DNA from: Phytophthora colocasiae | Lineage: Eukaryota > Oomycota > Peronosporomycetes > Peronosporales > Peronosporaceae | Reading direction: 5' to 3' | NCBI GenBank assembly: GCA_018806915.1 | Contig: JAGKQI010000049.1 | Coordinates: 1,178,001 to 1,242,000 of the forward strand | DNA: 64,000 nucleotides | In this document: in pieces, positions 18,090-28,800 of the stretch | Numbering within the stretch: the stretch's first letter is position 1 | Layout: every line of letters starts with the position of its first letter | Notes under the pieces: generated by a model | What the model saw: the letters and a program-made list of their open reading frames with translations, nothing else | Database searches by the model: none | What the model was told of the DNA's origin: nothing | Made by a program: the position numbers and the translations under genes

Positions 18090-21089
18090 TTACTTCTTCT
18101 TTTTGTCCATTTTCTTCGAGTATGGCACGGCATGACGCAAATCGATACAGTCCAGACGTACTGTACCAAGTACGCGTTCGGGTAGTTCCATGACGCTTTG
18201 TGCTTCGATCACAAATGCCAAATCGATGATGAGATCACGAGCGCAACCCAGCAAGAGGTTCAAAATGCCTGTAGCAACAGTACTACTGCCGATATCGTAG
18301 TCCGCCTCCAGGTAGTTCTTGCCCTGATAGTACTTCTGATAGATCTTGGTGCCTAGAATGGCCGGTGTAGTACCGACACCTTCGCGGATTGGCCACGTAC
18401 CTTGCACCACACGCGGGATGAGCTTGATACGCTGCGTCCGGAACTCGTCGTTAGGTCCACGCAGAACGTCGTGACAAAGGTCAGCGAACACCGAGTTCTT
18501 CGTCATCTCGGACGGGTCTTCAGGTGTGAAATACAGCACAAGCGAGTAGTGTGGAGGTCCAGGCAGCATGAAGTTAATGATGAAGAGGAACGGGCGATCG
18601 TCCACTGCTGGACCAGGGGTATCAAAGCCGTCACCGACGAAAGAAGAGACGCCAATGTGCTCGATGGCCTCGTTGGACTTGTACAGCTCCACATTCACTA
18701 GTCGACAGGCCTGATGCGCTGATGGGATTTTCGTCTTAGAGGATAAATATTGTGGCCCACGCACCATAAAGCCTGTAGCGTTCGGTTCACTCCAGAACTT
18801 GGTCGGCAACCCGTGCAGTACGGTGAGATCGGTGCGATATCTCTCAAGTATCGGAAACTTCTTCTCCGTAACAATCTGCTGGCTTGGAACAGGTAACTTA
18901 CCGCCCATATTGACACGTCGACGGTCCGACGAAGCCGTAACAGGTCGTAGGGTTTGTAGCCCCTCTGAAGCCGTAATAGCTGTGATCATTTCCAAAACGA
19001 AGACGCCGTAGGCGTGAACGTAGTACCACGAGCGTGCAAGTCTCGAGTCAATCCAGCCATTCGGATTCAGCTGGATTGTCAACGTTACCCAGCATTCCTC
19101 GAAATGATTGTCGCTGTCTTCTTGGACTCGCGGAGAGATGATGAATCCACCGCCCATGATGTTCGCACGTACAGCCCCAGGGCTACGAGGACAATCGCTG
19201 TGCGTTGTGGACTGGAAGCAGATAAAGTAGGAACCATCCGGCTCCATTCGCCAGTAGCGGAGCATGCACAGCTCACGAGCATTCACAGATACTGGCCACA
19301 GATCTGTCGGAAAGAGCTTCCAGTACACGACGTCGCTGTGATCCTCTGTGTGTTCTTCCAGTACTCGCGCTTCTTGAATCACGTGGTTGGAAACGTAAAA
19401 CGGACTGTTTACCTTCATGAGCATCTCAAACACTTTCCTAGGTGACGCATTCACCTTGAGACTCGTGCGAAGTGCTGGTGGAGGGGCTGATGTTCGGAGA
19501 CTGTTCTGATGGCTCAAGCGTTCCGTGTCCACGCGTAATTTACTTGAAAACTCGTACAGTTTCCAAGTTGTCTCTTGGGAAAACGTGGCCGACGTACGGA
19601 AAGTCTTGGCGATGGATCGCGGCATGGACCCGAATGAGCCCGACCGTTGTCGATTCACAGAATGAAGTGCCAGTGATCCACCCCTCCCGAAGGATTGCTG
19701 TGACACGGACCGTCCTCTGTTTCCACTAATTGACGACGTCGAAGCATACAGCTTACTCTCCGGCAACGGTGTGATACTAGCTTCCTCCATATCTGGATCG
19801 TGGTCCATGTACCAGTTCAAATAGCGCTTCCATTGCTCTTCAGCTTGGGCAATACACTCCAGAATGCTGTTTCGCCACCAGACAGCAGTCTCCAGCGACT
19901 CTGCAGCGAGAGCAATAGGACCTTTGCTGCGACTTTGAGCAATCATAGCTCCTGCGGCACCAGCACTAGCAGCGGCCGCAGCACTCATGCTCATACCCAT
20001 GACGCCAATACCAACACCAGCCAAACCTCCCGTTAGAACCACAGCCGTTGCTGCAGTGGCCGCTGCAGCCGCCGCCGCCGCTCGGTTCCGGAATTTCCGC
20101 GACGTCGAACGTTTGACACTCGCTCTCGCGTCAAACTCTGTGTCATGAGAGACTGTTGTCGAGTCCAACGGGGAGGACTGGTATTCACTACCCAATCTAC
20201 CTGGTGTCGTCCCGGGCGTCAGCTCTGCTCCAACTGTACTTTCCTCCACTTCATCATTGGTTGCGTGATTCAAGTGCCGGATCCGGAAGGTGAACAGCTT
20301 CTTGGTCTCAATCTTGCTGGGGGACTCTCTTACTTCATCCACTGTCGTGCCAGGACCTAACACATACCATCCGCGTGGCTCTTTGTCTCCTTTCTTTCTA
20401 AAGTAACACAAGAAGTGTGTACCATTGGGCGTGGATCGGATCATAAAGTATCTTTCTCTCCACAAGTTGACGTGCTGGCCCTTTTTGCGAAGCCAGCCTT
20501 CCATCCTGATCTCCCCAGTTGTAGGTGGCAATATTTCCTCCGGTATTTCACCTGTAGCTCCCGTGTCAGTAGCAATAGGAGCTGTAGCAGCTCTAGAAGT
20601 AGAAGAACTTGACGCCGGCCCTCCATTGAGAACGAGATGGTGGTCTCTTTCTCGACACATTTCCTCCACTATTTGCAGCAGTCTGGGCTTCATCACCTCT
20701 CTGACAACACTGTCATCAAGATCTCTCATCGACGTACTGGCTGATGGAGTATTCCCGTCTGTTGCAGCTTCTAGAGCTCGTTTCCGAGCACGAAACTCGG
20801 CCATCATATCGTCATAGAACCTGCGAGCTCGTTCCTGGAATAACGGGTCTTGGGCAGGTCTGAGAACGCGAGTATCAGCTCCTGTAACTGGAGCTCCAGC
20901 ATGTACCGATATATAGAGCTTCTCCAGCGCCTTAAAGACCACTCGCTTCCCGTTTTCGCGACTGGCATAGCACGCAGTGATGTAATCAGCGCACACAATA
21001 TCCAGCAACATATTGAGGCGGTCTCCATCCAGCAGAATGTCCGGGATCATTGCCGCAGGCCGCGAAGCGCCATCATCCTCAGCTTCCAT
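18090..21089 (-). CDS. PH-START-DUF1336 (EDR2-like) lipid-binding protein
   Basis: The protein has 999 residues. A helical N-terminus (1-100) is followed by a PH domain starting at about residue 193 (EGWLRKKG.., WRERYFMI) whose last helix appears only at about 395-415. Between them is a Ser/Thr-rich loop and an Ala/Gly-rich hydrophobic stretch at about 335-385. A START domain spans about 505-740 (NASPRKVFEMLMKV, WPVSVNARELCMLRYWR), and a DUF1336/EDR2 C-terminal domain spans about 760-985 (FMVRGPQYL, FIINFMLPGPPHYSLVLYF). The family binds phosphoinositides and lipids at membranes; plant EDR2 limits cell death, but the role in oomycetes is not known. It ends in a Lys-rich tail. Confidence 0.9.
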   Translation of the reverse strand: MEAEDDGASRPAAMIPDILLDGDRLNMLLDIVCADYITACYASRENGKRVVFKALEKLYISVHAGAPVTGADTRVLRPAQDPLFQERARRFYDDMMAEFRARKRALEAATDGNTPSASTSMRDLDDSVVREVMKPRLLQIVEEMCRERDHHLVLNGGPASSSSTSRAATAPIATDTGATGEIPEEILPPTTGEIRMEGWLRKKGQHVNLWRERYFMIRSTPNGTHFLCYFRKKGDKEPRGWYVLGPGTTVDEVRESPSKIETKKLFTFRIRHLNHATNDEVEESTVGAELTPGTTPGRLGSEYQSSPLDSTTVSHDTEFDARASVKRSTSRKFRNRAAAAAAAATAATAVVLTGGLAGVGIGVMGMSMSAAAAASAGAAGAMIAQSRSKGPIALAAESLETAVWWRNSILECIAQAEEQWKRYLNWYMDHDPDMEEASITPLPESKLYASTSSISGNRGRSVSQQSFGRGGSLALHSVNRQRSGSFGSMPRSIAKTFRTSATFSQETTWKLYEFSSKLRVDTERLSHQNSLRTSAPPPALRTSLKVNASPRKVFEMLMKVNSPFYVSNHVIQEARVLEEHTEDHSDVVYWKLFPTDLWPVSVNARELCMLRYWRMEPDGSYFICFQSTTHSDCPRSPGAVRANIMGGGFIISPRVQEDSDNHFEECWVTLTIQLNPNGWIDSRLARSWYYVHAYGVFVLEMITAITASEGLQTLRPVTASSDRRRVNMGGKLPVPSQQIVTEKKFPILERYRTDLTVLHGLPTKFWSEPNATGFMVRGPQYLSSKTKIPSAHQACRLVNVELYKSNEAIEHIGVSSFVGDGFDTPGPAVDDRPFLFIINFMLPGPPHYSLVLYFTPEDPSEMTKNSVFADLCHDVLRGPNDEFRTQRIKLIPRVVQGTWPIREGVGTTPAILGTKIYQKYYQGKNYLEADYDIGSSTVATGILNLLLGCARDLIIDLAFVIEAQSVMELPERVLGTVRLDCIDLRHAVPYSKKMDKKKK

Positions 21090-21347
21090 CGTGCCCCCTG
21101 CTGCAAATTGGCAAAATGACTAAAACGGGACTATATTTTGTGTCCAATAGTGAAAGCAAGTGTAGGATGTGACATGCGACGTGTATCCTTCACAAACAGA
21201 CAGCAACCTTATGGTCTTCATGCCACTTTGACAAGCTTGTGCACAGGTGTAGTAACCTGATAAAGTTTAATGCAAAGGACAATTTGATTCATTATTCAGC
21301 AGCTTTGATAAGGTGAAAGCTGCCACTATCACTACTGGTTTCGTCTT

Positions 21348-22124
21348 CTAGGCGACACAGACGCCCTTGATGATAGAATCGATCCAGGGACGCACAGTTG
21401 ATACTCGAGAATAGACACTCATGCCGCCAACCTCGCCACATCCAGCATTGTTGCTCACCAGACCCACAAGGACCTCGTGCTTTTTCTTCTTTACGATCAC
21501 TGCGCCACCGTCGTCGCCCATGCAAGATTTGGTGGCAGAAACTCCACGGGAGCACAAGTTGGCCTCGTTGATCTTCAGCTCCTTCGAGCAGACCTTGTTA
21601 CTTACGAGCTCCACCTCCACGCTTTGCAGATATCGTGACTGCACAGCTTCCGCAGTGGTGTCGTTCCAGCCAAGACGACCACCTTTCATGCCGGACTTGA
21701 CGATCGACTTTTCCAGGTCCAGAACGACGGGCTTGTAGCTTGAATCTTTCTCTAATTCAAGGATCAGGAAGTCGTTCTGGAAGTCATCTGTGTTGTTCGG
21801 GTGCACCAGGAAAGCTACGACCTTGATCTGTTCGCCAGATTTAGCGCCATTGTACGAGTCGGCACCAAGCGATACCCAGCGGATGTTGTTAGGGATGCAA
21901 CTCGCCACAGTCAGGACGTGGGAGGGACCAATTAGTGCACCGGCGCAAAAGTTGGCTCCGTCTTGGGTGGAGCGAACACCAGCGACGTAGCCCTTGCCAG
22001 CCTGGATTTCTGTGACAGGAACGGTGATCAGGTCCGTCGCTAGGCTGGAATCATCTGACTGAGCAGTGGCCGAGCTCGAGGCCAGAGCAGCAAACGCAGC
22101 AAGGAGAGCGGACGTGAACTTCAT
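21348..22124 (-). CDS. catalytically dead S1-protease-like secreted protein (GIP-type)
   Basis: The protein has 258 residues. The ATG at 22124 gives a clear signal peptide (MKFTSALLAAFAALASSSA). The chymotrypsin fold is recognisable, but the triad is broken: the His block reads TVASC instead of TAAHC, and the Ser block reads GDDGGA instead of GDSGGP. The Asp block (NDFLILEL) is kept. Phytophthora glucanase inhibitor proteins are secreted S1 homologues without protease activity that block plant beta-1,3-endoglucanases; this protein fits that pattern, though membership of the GIP clade is not proven. It is divergent from the intact paralogue at 22916. Confidence 0.8.
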   Translation of the reverse strand: MKFTSALLAAFAALASSSATAQSDDSSLATDLITVPVTEIQAGKGYVAGVRSTQDGANFCAGALIGPSHVLTVASCIPNNIRWVSLGADSYNGAKSGEQIKVVAFLVHPNNTDDFQNDFLILELEKDSSYKPVVLDLEKSIVKSGMKGGRLGWNDTTAEAVQSRYLQSVEVELVSNKVCSKELKINEANLCSRGVSATKSCMGDDGGAVIVKKKKHEVLVGLVSNNAGCGEVGGMSVYSRVSTVRPWIDSIIKGVCVA

Positions 22125-22915
22125 CGCGATAGGTTGCAACACTTCCAACAGGGAGAAATCGCGCAAAAGCTCAAATGGAGCGGGATGATGCAGAGCTTAT
22201 GATGACTGGGCTTGAACTCCAGGCTTTCGTTTGCCTTTCATCGAGGCGCTAAGTTCGCTTTTCTTGACAGCATCCCCAAGCAAAGAGGTGGTGTTGGCTG
22301 CCGCACAGCATTCAGCATGTGAATTGGCTTAAGTTCGGTTGCTCCGAATGTTGGAGCAGCAGCAGTGCCCGGACACCAAACGGGATCTGCCAAATCGTGC
22401 AACGTCGCCGCAGTTTGGCCACAAAGTGGGTAAACTTCGAGGACGAAGCGACTCTGAAAGAGGTGGTTGGCTTGCTTGCATTCTTGCACCCCAGCTGACA
22501 CTCTGACTCCTGCGCTTTTGACCGCGTCTACCGAGACTCCCAACATCCCTGTCATGTATAGTTACTTCAAGTACATGTATTTCGTAGAGTGATACTGGTA
22601 GTCTCCTAACGTGTCTTCAGTATGAAATCCTCTCGAACATGAATTGTTGTTGGCAGCTTGCGGATAATCCATCAGTACCAACTCAGTGCATTTATCCGAG
22701 TACATGTATCGAGCTGCGTTGAAGTATTTCAGTGATCTGCGTAGCATTTTCAACCGAATTGGTGCGAACTTAGCGAATTTGTAAGCACATCTCGATGAAA
22801 ACCTGTTTCCAGCAGGGCTTGTCCCTGCTCGGAGGGCGTTGCAACTTCTAACGTCTGCCAGACACCACATCACTTTTGGATTTCGTAGATCAACGTGCGA
22901 GTACTATCAGTGGTC
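22125..22915. other. divergent intergenic region of protease pair
   Basis: This 791-bp spacer separates the dead and intact protease paralogues and should contain both promoters. A 105-codon ATG-started open frame on the minus strand (22238-22555) has no recognisable features, so I do not call it a gene. Confidence 0.6.
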
Positions 22916-23731
22916 ATGAAGTTCATCTCAGCTATCGTTGCTGTGTTCGCTGCCGCGGCTGTGGCTGCCGACGCCTCTACTGACGCTGTGGAGCGCAGAC
23001 TCATTCTTGGCGGATCAACCGTTCCAAAAGGCAGGAAAACTTACTATGCTGGCATGCGTAAAACGGCGGACGGCAAGAACTTCTGCGGTGGCACCCTCAT
23101 CAGCCCAAAGCACGTACTCACGGCTTCGCACTGCATCACATACGACATTCGGTGGGTCTCGATCGGCTCGCACTACAACAACGGCACCGATGACGGCGAG
23201 CAGATCCAAGTTGTGTCGGTGATGAACCACCCCAACTTCACCGAGACGCTGAAATTCTCCAACGACTTCGCCATCTTGGAGCTCGAGGTCCCTTCAACGA
23301 TCACCCCTGCAAAGCTGGCCAAAGCAGACGACTCAGATTTCAAGGACGGCGCCACAGTGACTACCGTAGGTACTGGACGTCTTTCAGAGGGCTCCACTGC
23401 GCTGGAGGGCCATAAGCTGCAGCGTGTGGACTCGACACTGATCACAAACGAGAAATGTGCAGCGGACGGAAAAATTTCCGTGGACGACTCGATGATCTGT
23501 GTGGCTGGTCAGATTAGCAAGGGCTACTGCGATGGCGACTCCGGTGGCCCCGCTTTTATCGAGTACTCCGACGACGATGCCGACGACGTGGTCGTTGGCG
23601 TAGTGAGTTGGCGAAACTGGCGTGACGGTGAAGTGTGTGGTCGTGGCAAGAGCTTGCCAATGGTATACTCGCGCATTTCATACGCACGATCTTGGATCGA
23701 CCCTATCCGGAAGTCCTCCTGCTTCGACTAG
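22916..23731 (+). CDS. secreted trypsin-like serine protease (S1)
   Basis: The protein has 271 residues. The ATG at 22916 gives a signal peptide (MKFISAIVAVFAAAAVAA), then a short propeptide ending in ERR-L and the mature-type start ILGG. The triad is intact: His in TASHC, Asp in SNDFAILEL and Ser in GDSGGP. The specificity-pocket residue six before the catalytic Ser reads Gly (KGYCDGDSGG) rather than the Asp of trypsin, so cleavage after Lys/Arg is doubtful. There are paired cysteines and possible N-glycosylation sites (NGT, NFT). It acts outside the cell, probably during plant colonisation (inference). Confidence 0.88.
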   Translation: MKFISAIVAVFAAAAVAADASTDAVERRLILGGSTVPKGRKTYYAGMRKTADGKNFCGGTLISPKHVLTASHCITYDIRWVSIGSHYNNGTDDGEQIQVVSVMNHPNFTETLKFSNDFAILELEVPSTITPAKLAKADDSDFKDGATVTTVGTGRLSEGSTALEGHKLQRVDSTLITNEKCAADGKISVDDSMICVAGQISKGYCDGDSGGPAFIEYSDDDADDVVVGVVSWRNWRDGEVCGRGKSLPMVYSRISYARSWIDPIRKSSCFD

Positions 23732-23806
23732 GCTAGATAAAGCAGCAGTTTCTATAATACAAATACTTTGAAGACACAAGGAGAAGAAGTTGCTGTCTGC
23801 GCCAAT

Positions 23807-24268
23807 GGGGGGGTTCACACCGGCAAATTTCCAGTAGGCGACTTACATAAACCAGTCTTTTTCGTGTCTCGTTTGACCGAATTTGCAGAAGAGTGGTACT
23901 TTTTCCGAGTAGGGAGATCAGCTACTCGGAATTTCTTCAGTTTGCAGTAGGGGAGAATGCAAGAAGGCCATGGCGAGCGTGGAGCAAGGTCAGAGCCACT
24001 CGTAGCGTAAGGGAGTAGCGGGGCGATGTCGTAGCTGTAATCACCGTCGCTCTCTTCACTGCTACTCTCTCCATTATCTTCGCCGCGTTCAATAAACCAA
24101 CGAATCGCGACCAGATCTGCTGGGGATACGCTGGCCCCCGCCATTTTGTCTGTGTTCTCTGAGGCAGCTGAAGATTAACCGTTTGGAAGGCAACTCGCCG
24201 ATTTCAGTAAATTTGGAGAAATGGACTTTCTTGTAATCTACTGGAAATTTGCCGGTGTGAACCCCCCC
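23807..24268. mobile_element. MITE-like DNA transposon with 31-bp terminal inverted repeats
   Basis: Perfect 31-bp inverted repeats lie at 23807-23837 and 24238-24268, starting with seven G and then TTCACACCGG. The flanks are either AAT/AAT (3 bp) or, if one terminal G is counted as flank, CAATG/CAATG (5 bp), consistent with a target-site duplication. The 400-bp interior has a 109-codon minus-strand frame (23815-24144, ATG at 24144, Ser/Glu-rich) that runs into the left repeat. It may be leftover coding sequence of a parent element. The superfamily is not determined. Confidence 0.8.
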
Positions 24269-24473
24269 AATGTACTTCGAAACAATGTATACGTGTAGTT
24301 GTATTTCCAGTATCCGGAGATCAAATAGTCAACCTTCAGTCCTTCCGTCTTGTCATCCGGCTTCCAGTTTTTTTCTGATGTACTAGTAACAAAGATCACG
24401 AAAACTTCAAGAACGAAGGGCCTCATTTGCGAAAAGATCAGGCGTTAGGCGTGAGCTCTGCACGGGTTTTCCT

Positions 24474-25496
24474 ATGGCTGATACGATGCCGCTGTCCCAC
24501 CAGGACGCTGCCACGCGCAAGCCGCTGTTTGCCCGTCTGGAGATTCCCGAACAAGGCCAACAGCACCCTGTGTCGCATCAATCCAAGGTCGAACTCGAGA
24601 GCATGAAACCTGTAACCACTAGGACTGGTATAGAGGAGACGCTGACATGGCTAGAAAAGCAGCGTCAATATTTACAGACGCACGATGGGAATCAGCGGCG
24701 CAAACGCTCGTCCACATTCGTGCGATCGGTGTTGCGTCTGCTTAGCGGACCCAAGGAGGAAATTAATAACAATGACGGCGACGATGAAGACGAATCACCA
24801 AAACTTCCAGTGCCTTGGGGACAAGAGGTGCTACAGGCAGATTGGTCGGAGGTTGGTTTTCGACTGCTGGATCAGCCTATCATGCAGGACATGAACCGTG
24901 TGCGCTCATTCATTGCCAAGGAAGAGCTTCTCAGTGCTTCTCCACAAGGAATCATTGCACTGGCGAAATGGCTACAGCGCTTTGACAACCACGTACGTCA
25001 CGTAGTGACGCTCAAGGGGTATTTGCTCGAGGAACGCACACTTATTGTCGGTGTTGGACATAAGGTGACGACGCTGTATGATGCCTACGATGAAGCCTTG
25101 GCGGTGGCTCTGGAGAAGGTTCACGACGAGCGTCGAGACTTGAGTGAGGCAGTGTTGCACATGTTTGACAAACTGGAGAAGATTTTGCGGGGAGAGGTGA
25201 CTGCTGTGAAACACCTGATCACGCAGACGCTGACTGAAAAGGAGGAGTATGAAGCATTGAGCACGTTATTCAACCAGCTTACTAGTGACGAAGAATGCGG
25301 AGTGATCGTGGCTCATTTGCTTGGTTGGATGCGCAATAATATGAGCGAGGAAGACGTACGCGTATTTCTCGCGCTGTTCAACCCGGATGTGCAGGACAGA
25401 ATTGCTGGCGAGTGGATGCGCATGTACGCGTCGTACCTCCACTTACTGGACGAGTTTTCGATCAACTACGACAGCTCGCTCTCGTATTTTACATGA
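24474..25496 (+). CDS. conserved-looking unknown helical protein
   Basis: The protein has 340 residues, an ATG start and no introns. A polar N-terminus (1-110) with a basic RRKRSSTF patch and an acidic NNNDGDDEDE run is followed by an all-helical region with heptad-like spacing (QGIIALAKWLQRFDNHV.., EALAVALEKVHDERRDLSEAVLHMFDKLEKIL). It ends LDEFSINYDSSLSYFT. No signal peptide or membrane segment is visible. I do not recognise a family; function unknown. Confidence 0.65.
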   Translation: MADTMPLSHQDAATRKPLFARLEIPEQGQQHPVSHQSKVELESMKPVTTRTGIEETLTWLEKQRQYLQTHDGNQRRKRSSTFVRSVLRLLSGPKEEINNNDGDDEDESPKLPVPWGQEVLQADWSEVGFRLLDQPIMQDMNRVRSFIAKEELLSASPQGIIALAKWLQRFDNHVRHVVTLKGYLLEERTLIVGVGHKVTTLYDAYDEALAVALEKVHDERRDLSEAVLHMFDKLEKILRGEVTAVKHLITQTLTEKEEYEALSTLFNQLTSDEECGVIVAHLLGWMRNNMSEEDVRVFLALFNPDVQDRIAGEWMRMYASYLHLLDEFSINYDSSLSYFT

Positions 25497-25876
25497 AGTA
25501 TCGATGGGCTGTCCGAGGGCGGCCTCGATGCGCCATGATGACAGATGTCGATACTGGCTGCCTAGCTGAATGAGCAATTGCCCCACCTCAAGTTTACAGC
25601 AACCAGCGATCCATTAGAACACCATGACGGCCGACGCAGGCCGCAAACTTTTGCAGCGTATGATACATGTACTCTCCCTTTAGTTTGCAATGCACACCAT
25701 TAAGCTTAATCACACATAGTAATTTCTTCTTCTTCTTCTTGAGAAGGACAACTTCAACTTGGATCTCATGTGTACCACACAAAACTACCCCATAAGGTTT
25801 TATTTTTAGCACGTGAGGTTTTATTCCTCACAGGGCGACCAAGCAAGAAGGCGGCAAGGAAGGCGAGCTACGAGCC
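25497..25876. other. intergenic region upstream of SF3B1
   Basis: I see no gene here. It contains a short TTC-repeat tract near 25727-25741 and TTTTATTCCTCACAG near 25820, a possible initiator for the SF3B1 transcript. Confidence 0.5.
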
Positions 25877-28800
25877 ATGGCGGAGAAGGACGAGAAGGGC
25901 GTCAGTCTGACGTCCACGGGCCAGTTCGACCAGGATATCTACGGCGGAACAGACCGTTTTGCCGGTTACAGCGCGACAGTCACGGAGGAAGGCGACGAGG
26001 ACGAGCAGCAGCAGAAGAAACCGGATGACCATCACTCTCGCTCCAGGCAAACGGCTGTTGCCCAGGCCTCTGACGGCCTCATTGACGATAATTACGACCC
26101 CTTTGCAGAAGCTCGAGAAGCCAACGGATCGGGTATCGTTAATACGCGCATTGCAGACAGAGAGAATGCGTATCGGAAGCGGCGTTTTGAGCGGATGTTG
26201 TCACCTGAGCGCGGTGACGCCTTTGGAGAACAGACACCGGCTCGAAGCTACAAGGAAATTATGCAGACGCAGCAGCTACAGCAAGAGCGAGCAGAGGTGG
26301 TGCGCAAGATCCAGCAGAAACGCGAGGAGCAGGAGAAATTGGAGACACAGGAGCCGCAGGAAGTGGACGCTACTCCTAAGAGACGTCGAAAGCGGATGCG
26401 CTGGGATCAAGAAGCTCCAGCAGCTGAGAAGACGGACGGAGAGAGTCAATCGGAGTGGGACACAGCCTCTGAGAGCTCAGCTAGCTCGGTGGCTGCAACA
26501 CCGACAAGAGCGTCCTCTAGGTGGGATGCTACCCCTGTGGCAGGTTCTGTTGGTGCCACACCTGGGAGGAAGAATCGCTGGGATGAAACACCAGTTGCTA
26601 GTAGTGGAGGAGGATCCAAGTGGGACGCCACTCCTGTGAATTTGGGAGGTGTGACTCCGGCAGGTACAGGCAAGCGATCCCGGTGGGACGAAACACCAGT
26701 GTCTGGTGATATGGCCACGCCAGGTAAAAGTGTACAAATGACTCCGGGAGGTTCTGTGGCTGCGAATATGATGAGTGGGGCGCTGACACCCGAGCTAGCG
26801 CAGCGTATGCGTTGGGAACGAGAGATTGAGGAGCGCAACCGTCCGTTAACAGATGAAGAACTTGATGCGTTGTTCCCTGCGACGGGATACAAGATTCTTG
26901 ACCCACCTGCATCGTATGTGCCAATCCGGACGCCATCGCGGAAGCTTCTTGCTACTCCTACTCCGATGGGGCAAACTCCAGGTTTTGCGATGCAAGCCAC
27001 ACCCGCGCGTGAGGACTACGGCGTGCCTATGGGAACTCCCTCAGGCAGTGATGGTAGCGCCATGCCATTTATCAAACCAGAAGATTACCAGTACTTTGGC
27101 AAGTTGATGGACGAAGTGAATGAAGAGGAATTGGATCCCGAGGCTGCCATGGAGCGTAAGATCATGCGGTTGTTGCTAAAGATCAAAAACGGCACCCCAC
27201 CCCAGCGAAAGACTGCCCTGCGACAGCTTACAGATAAAGCACGTGAGTTTGGTGCAGGAGCTTTGTTTAACCAGATCTTGCCATTGCTCATGGCACCCAC
27301 GCTCGAAGACCAGGAGCGCCATTTGCTGGTTAAAGTGATTGACCGTGTATTGTACAAGCTTGATGACCTTGTTCGTCCATACGTGCACAAGATTCTAGTT
27401 GTGATCGAGCCACTGCTGATTGACGAAGACTATTATGCTCGCGTGGAAGGCCGTGAAATTATCTCGAATCTGGCCAAGGCTGCTGGTCTGGCAACGATGA
27501 TCTCGACGATGCGCCCCGATATCGATATCGATGATGAATACGTTCGTAACACAACAGCACGGGCCTTCGCAGTGGTTGCATCGGCGCTGGGTATACCAGC
27601 TCTGCTACCTTTCCTGAAGGCTGTCTGCCAGTCGCGAAAGTCGTGGCAAGCTCGACACACTGGTATTAAGATCGTGCAGCAGGTCGCAATCCTCATGGGT
27701 TGCGCTGTTCTACCGCACCTGAAGCATCTCGTGGAGATTATTGAGCACGGTCTTGAAGACGAGCAGAAGGTGCGTACTATCACTGCGCTTGCTCTTGCAG
27801 CTCTAGCTGAAGCTGCGCACCCGTATGGTATCGAGTCCTTCGATTCTGTGTTGCGACCACTGTGGCGTGGTACTCGTAAGCACCATGGCAAGGGTTTGGC
27901 TGCTTTTCTGAAGGCTATTGGTTTTATCATCCCTCTTATGGATGCTCAGTATGCAAATTACTACACTGTTGAGGTGATGGAGATCTTGATTCGTGAATTT
28001 CAGTCGCCGGATGAAGAAATGAAGAAAATTGTGCTGAAGGTCGTGAAGCAGTGTGTCTCTACAGATGGCGTTGAGGCATCCTATGTGAAGGAGAAGATCT
28101 TGCCTGAGTTTTTCAGACACTTCTGGGTTCGTCGCATGGCGCTAGACCGACGAAATTACCGCCAGCTTGTTGAAACGACGGTGGAACTTGCAAACAATGT
28201 TGGTGCAAGTGAAATTATCTCGCGGGTGGTAGATGATCTGAAGGACGAGAGTGAACCCTACCGCCGTATGGTTATGGAAGCGATCCAGAAGATTATCTCG
28301 AACTTGGGTGCCACAGATATTGGAACTGATCTCGAGGAAAAGCTCATTGACGGTATTCTGTACGCTTTCCAAGAGCAAACGTCGGATGACACGTTTGTCA
28401 TGTTGAATGGTTTCGGTATTGTTGTGAACGCTCTTGGGATCCGCGCAAAGAACTACTTGCCTCAGATCTGTGGTACCATTAAGTGGCGGTTGAACAACAA
28501 GCCGGCAAAGGTGCGCATGCAAGCTGCTGACCTGATTAATCGGATTGCTGTGGTTATGAAAACATGTGATCAGGAGCCTCTCATGGGACATATGGGTGTG
28601 GTTCTGTATGAGTATCTCGGTGAAGAATACCCTGAGGTACTGGGTAGCATTCTTGGTGCCCTGAAAGCTATCGTAAATGTGATCGGTATGAGCAAAATGA
28701 CCCCGCCGATCAAAGATTTGCTGCCACGACTCACCCCAATTCTTAAAAATCGACATGAGAAGGTTCAAGAAAACTGCATCGATTTAGTCGGACGTATTGC

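Noticed and set aside
22238..22555. 105-codon ATG-started frame in the protease spacer
   Set aside because: No motif, no family resemblance and no promoter element; it lies where both divergent promoters should be.
23815..24144. 109-codon frame as an independent gene
   Set aside because: It lies inside the inverted-repeat-bounded element and its end runs into the left repeat, so it is treated as part of the element.
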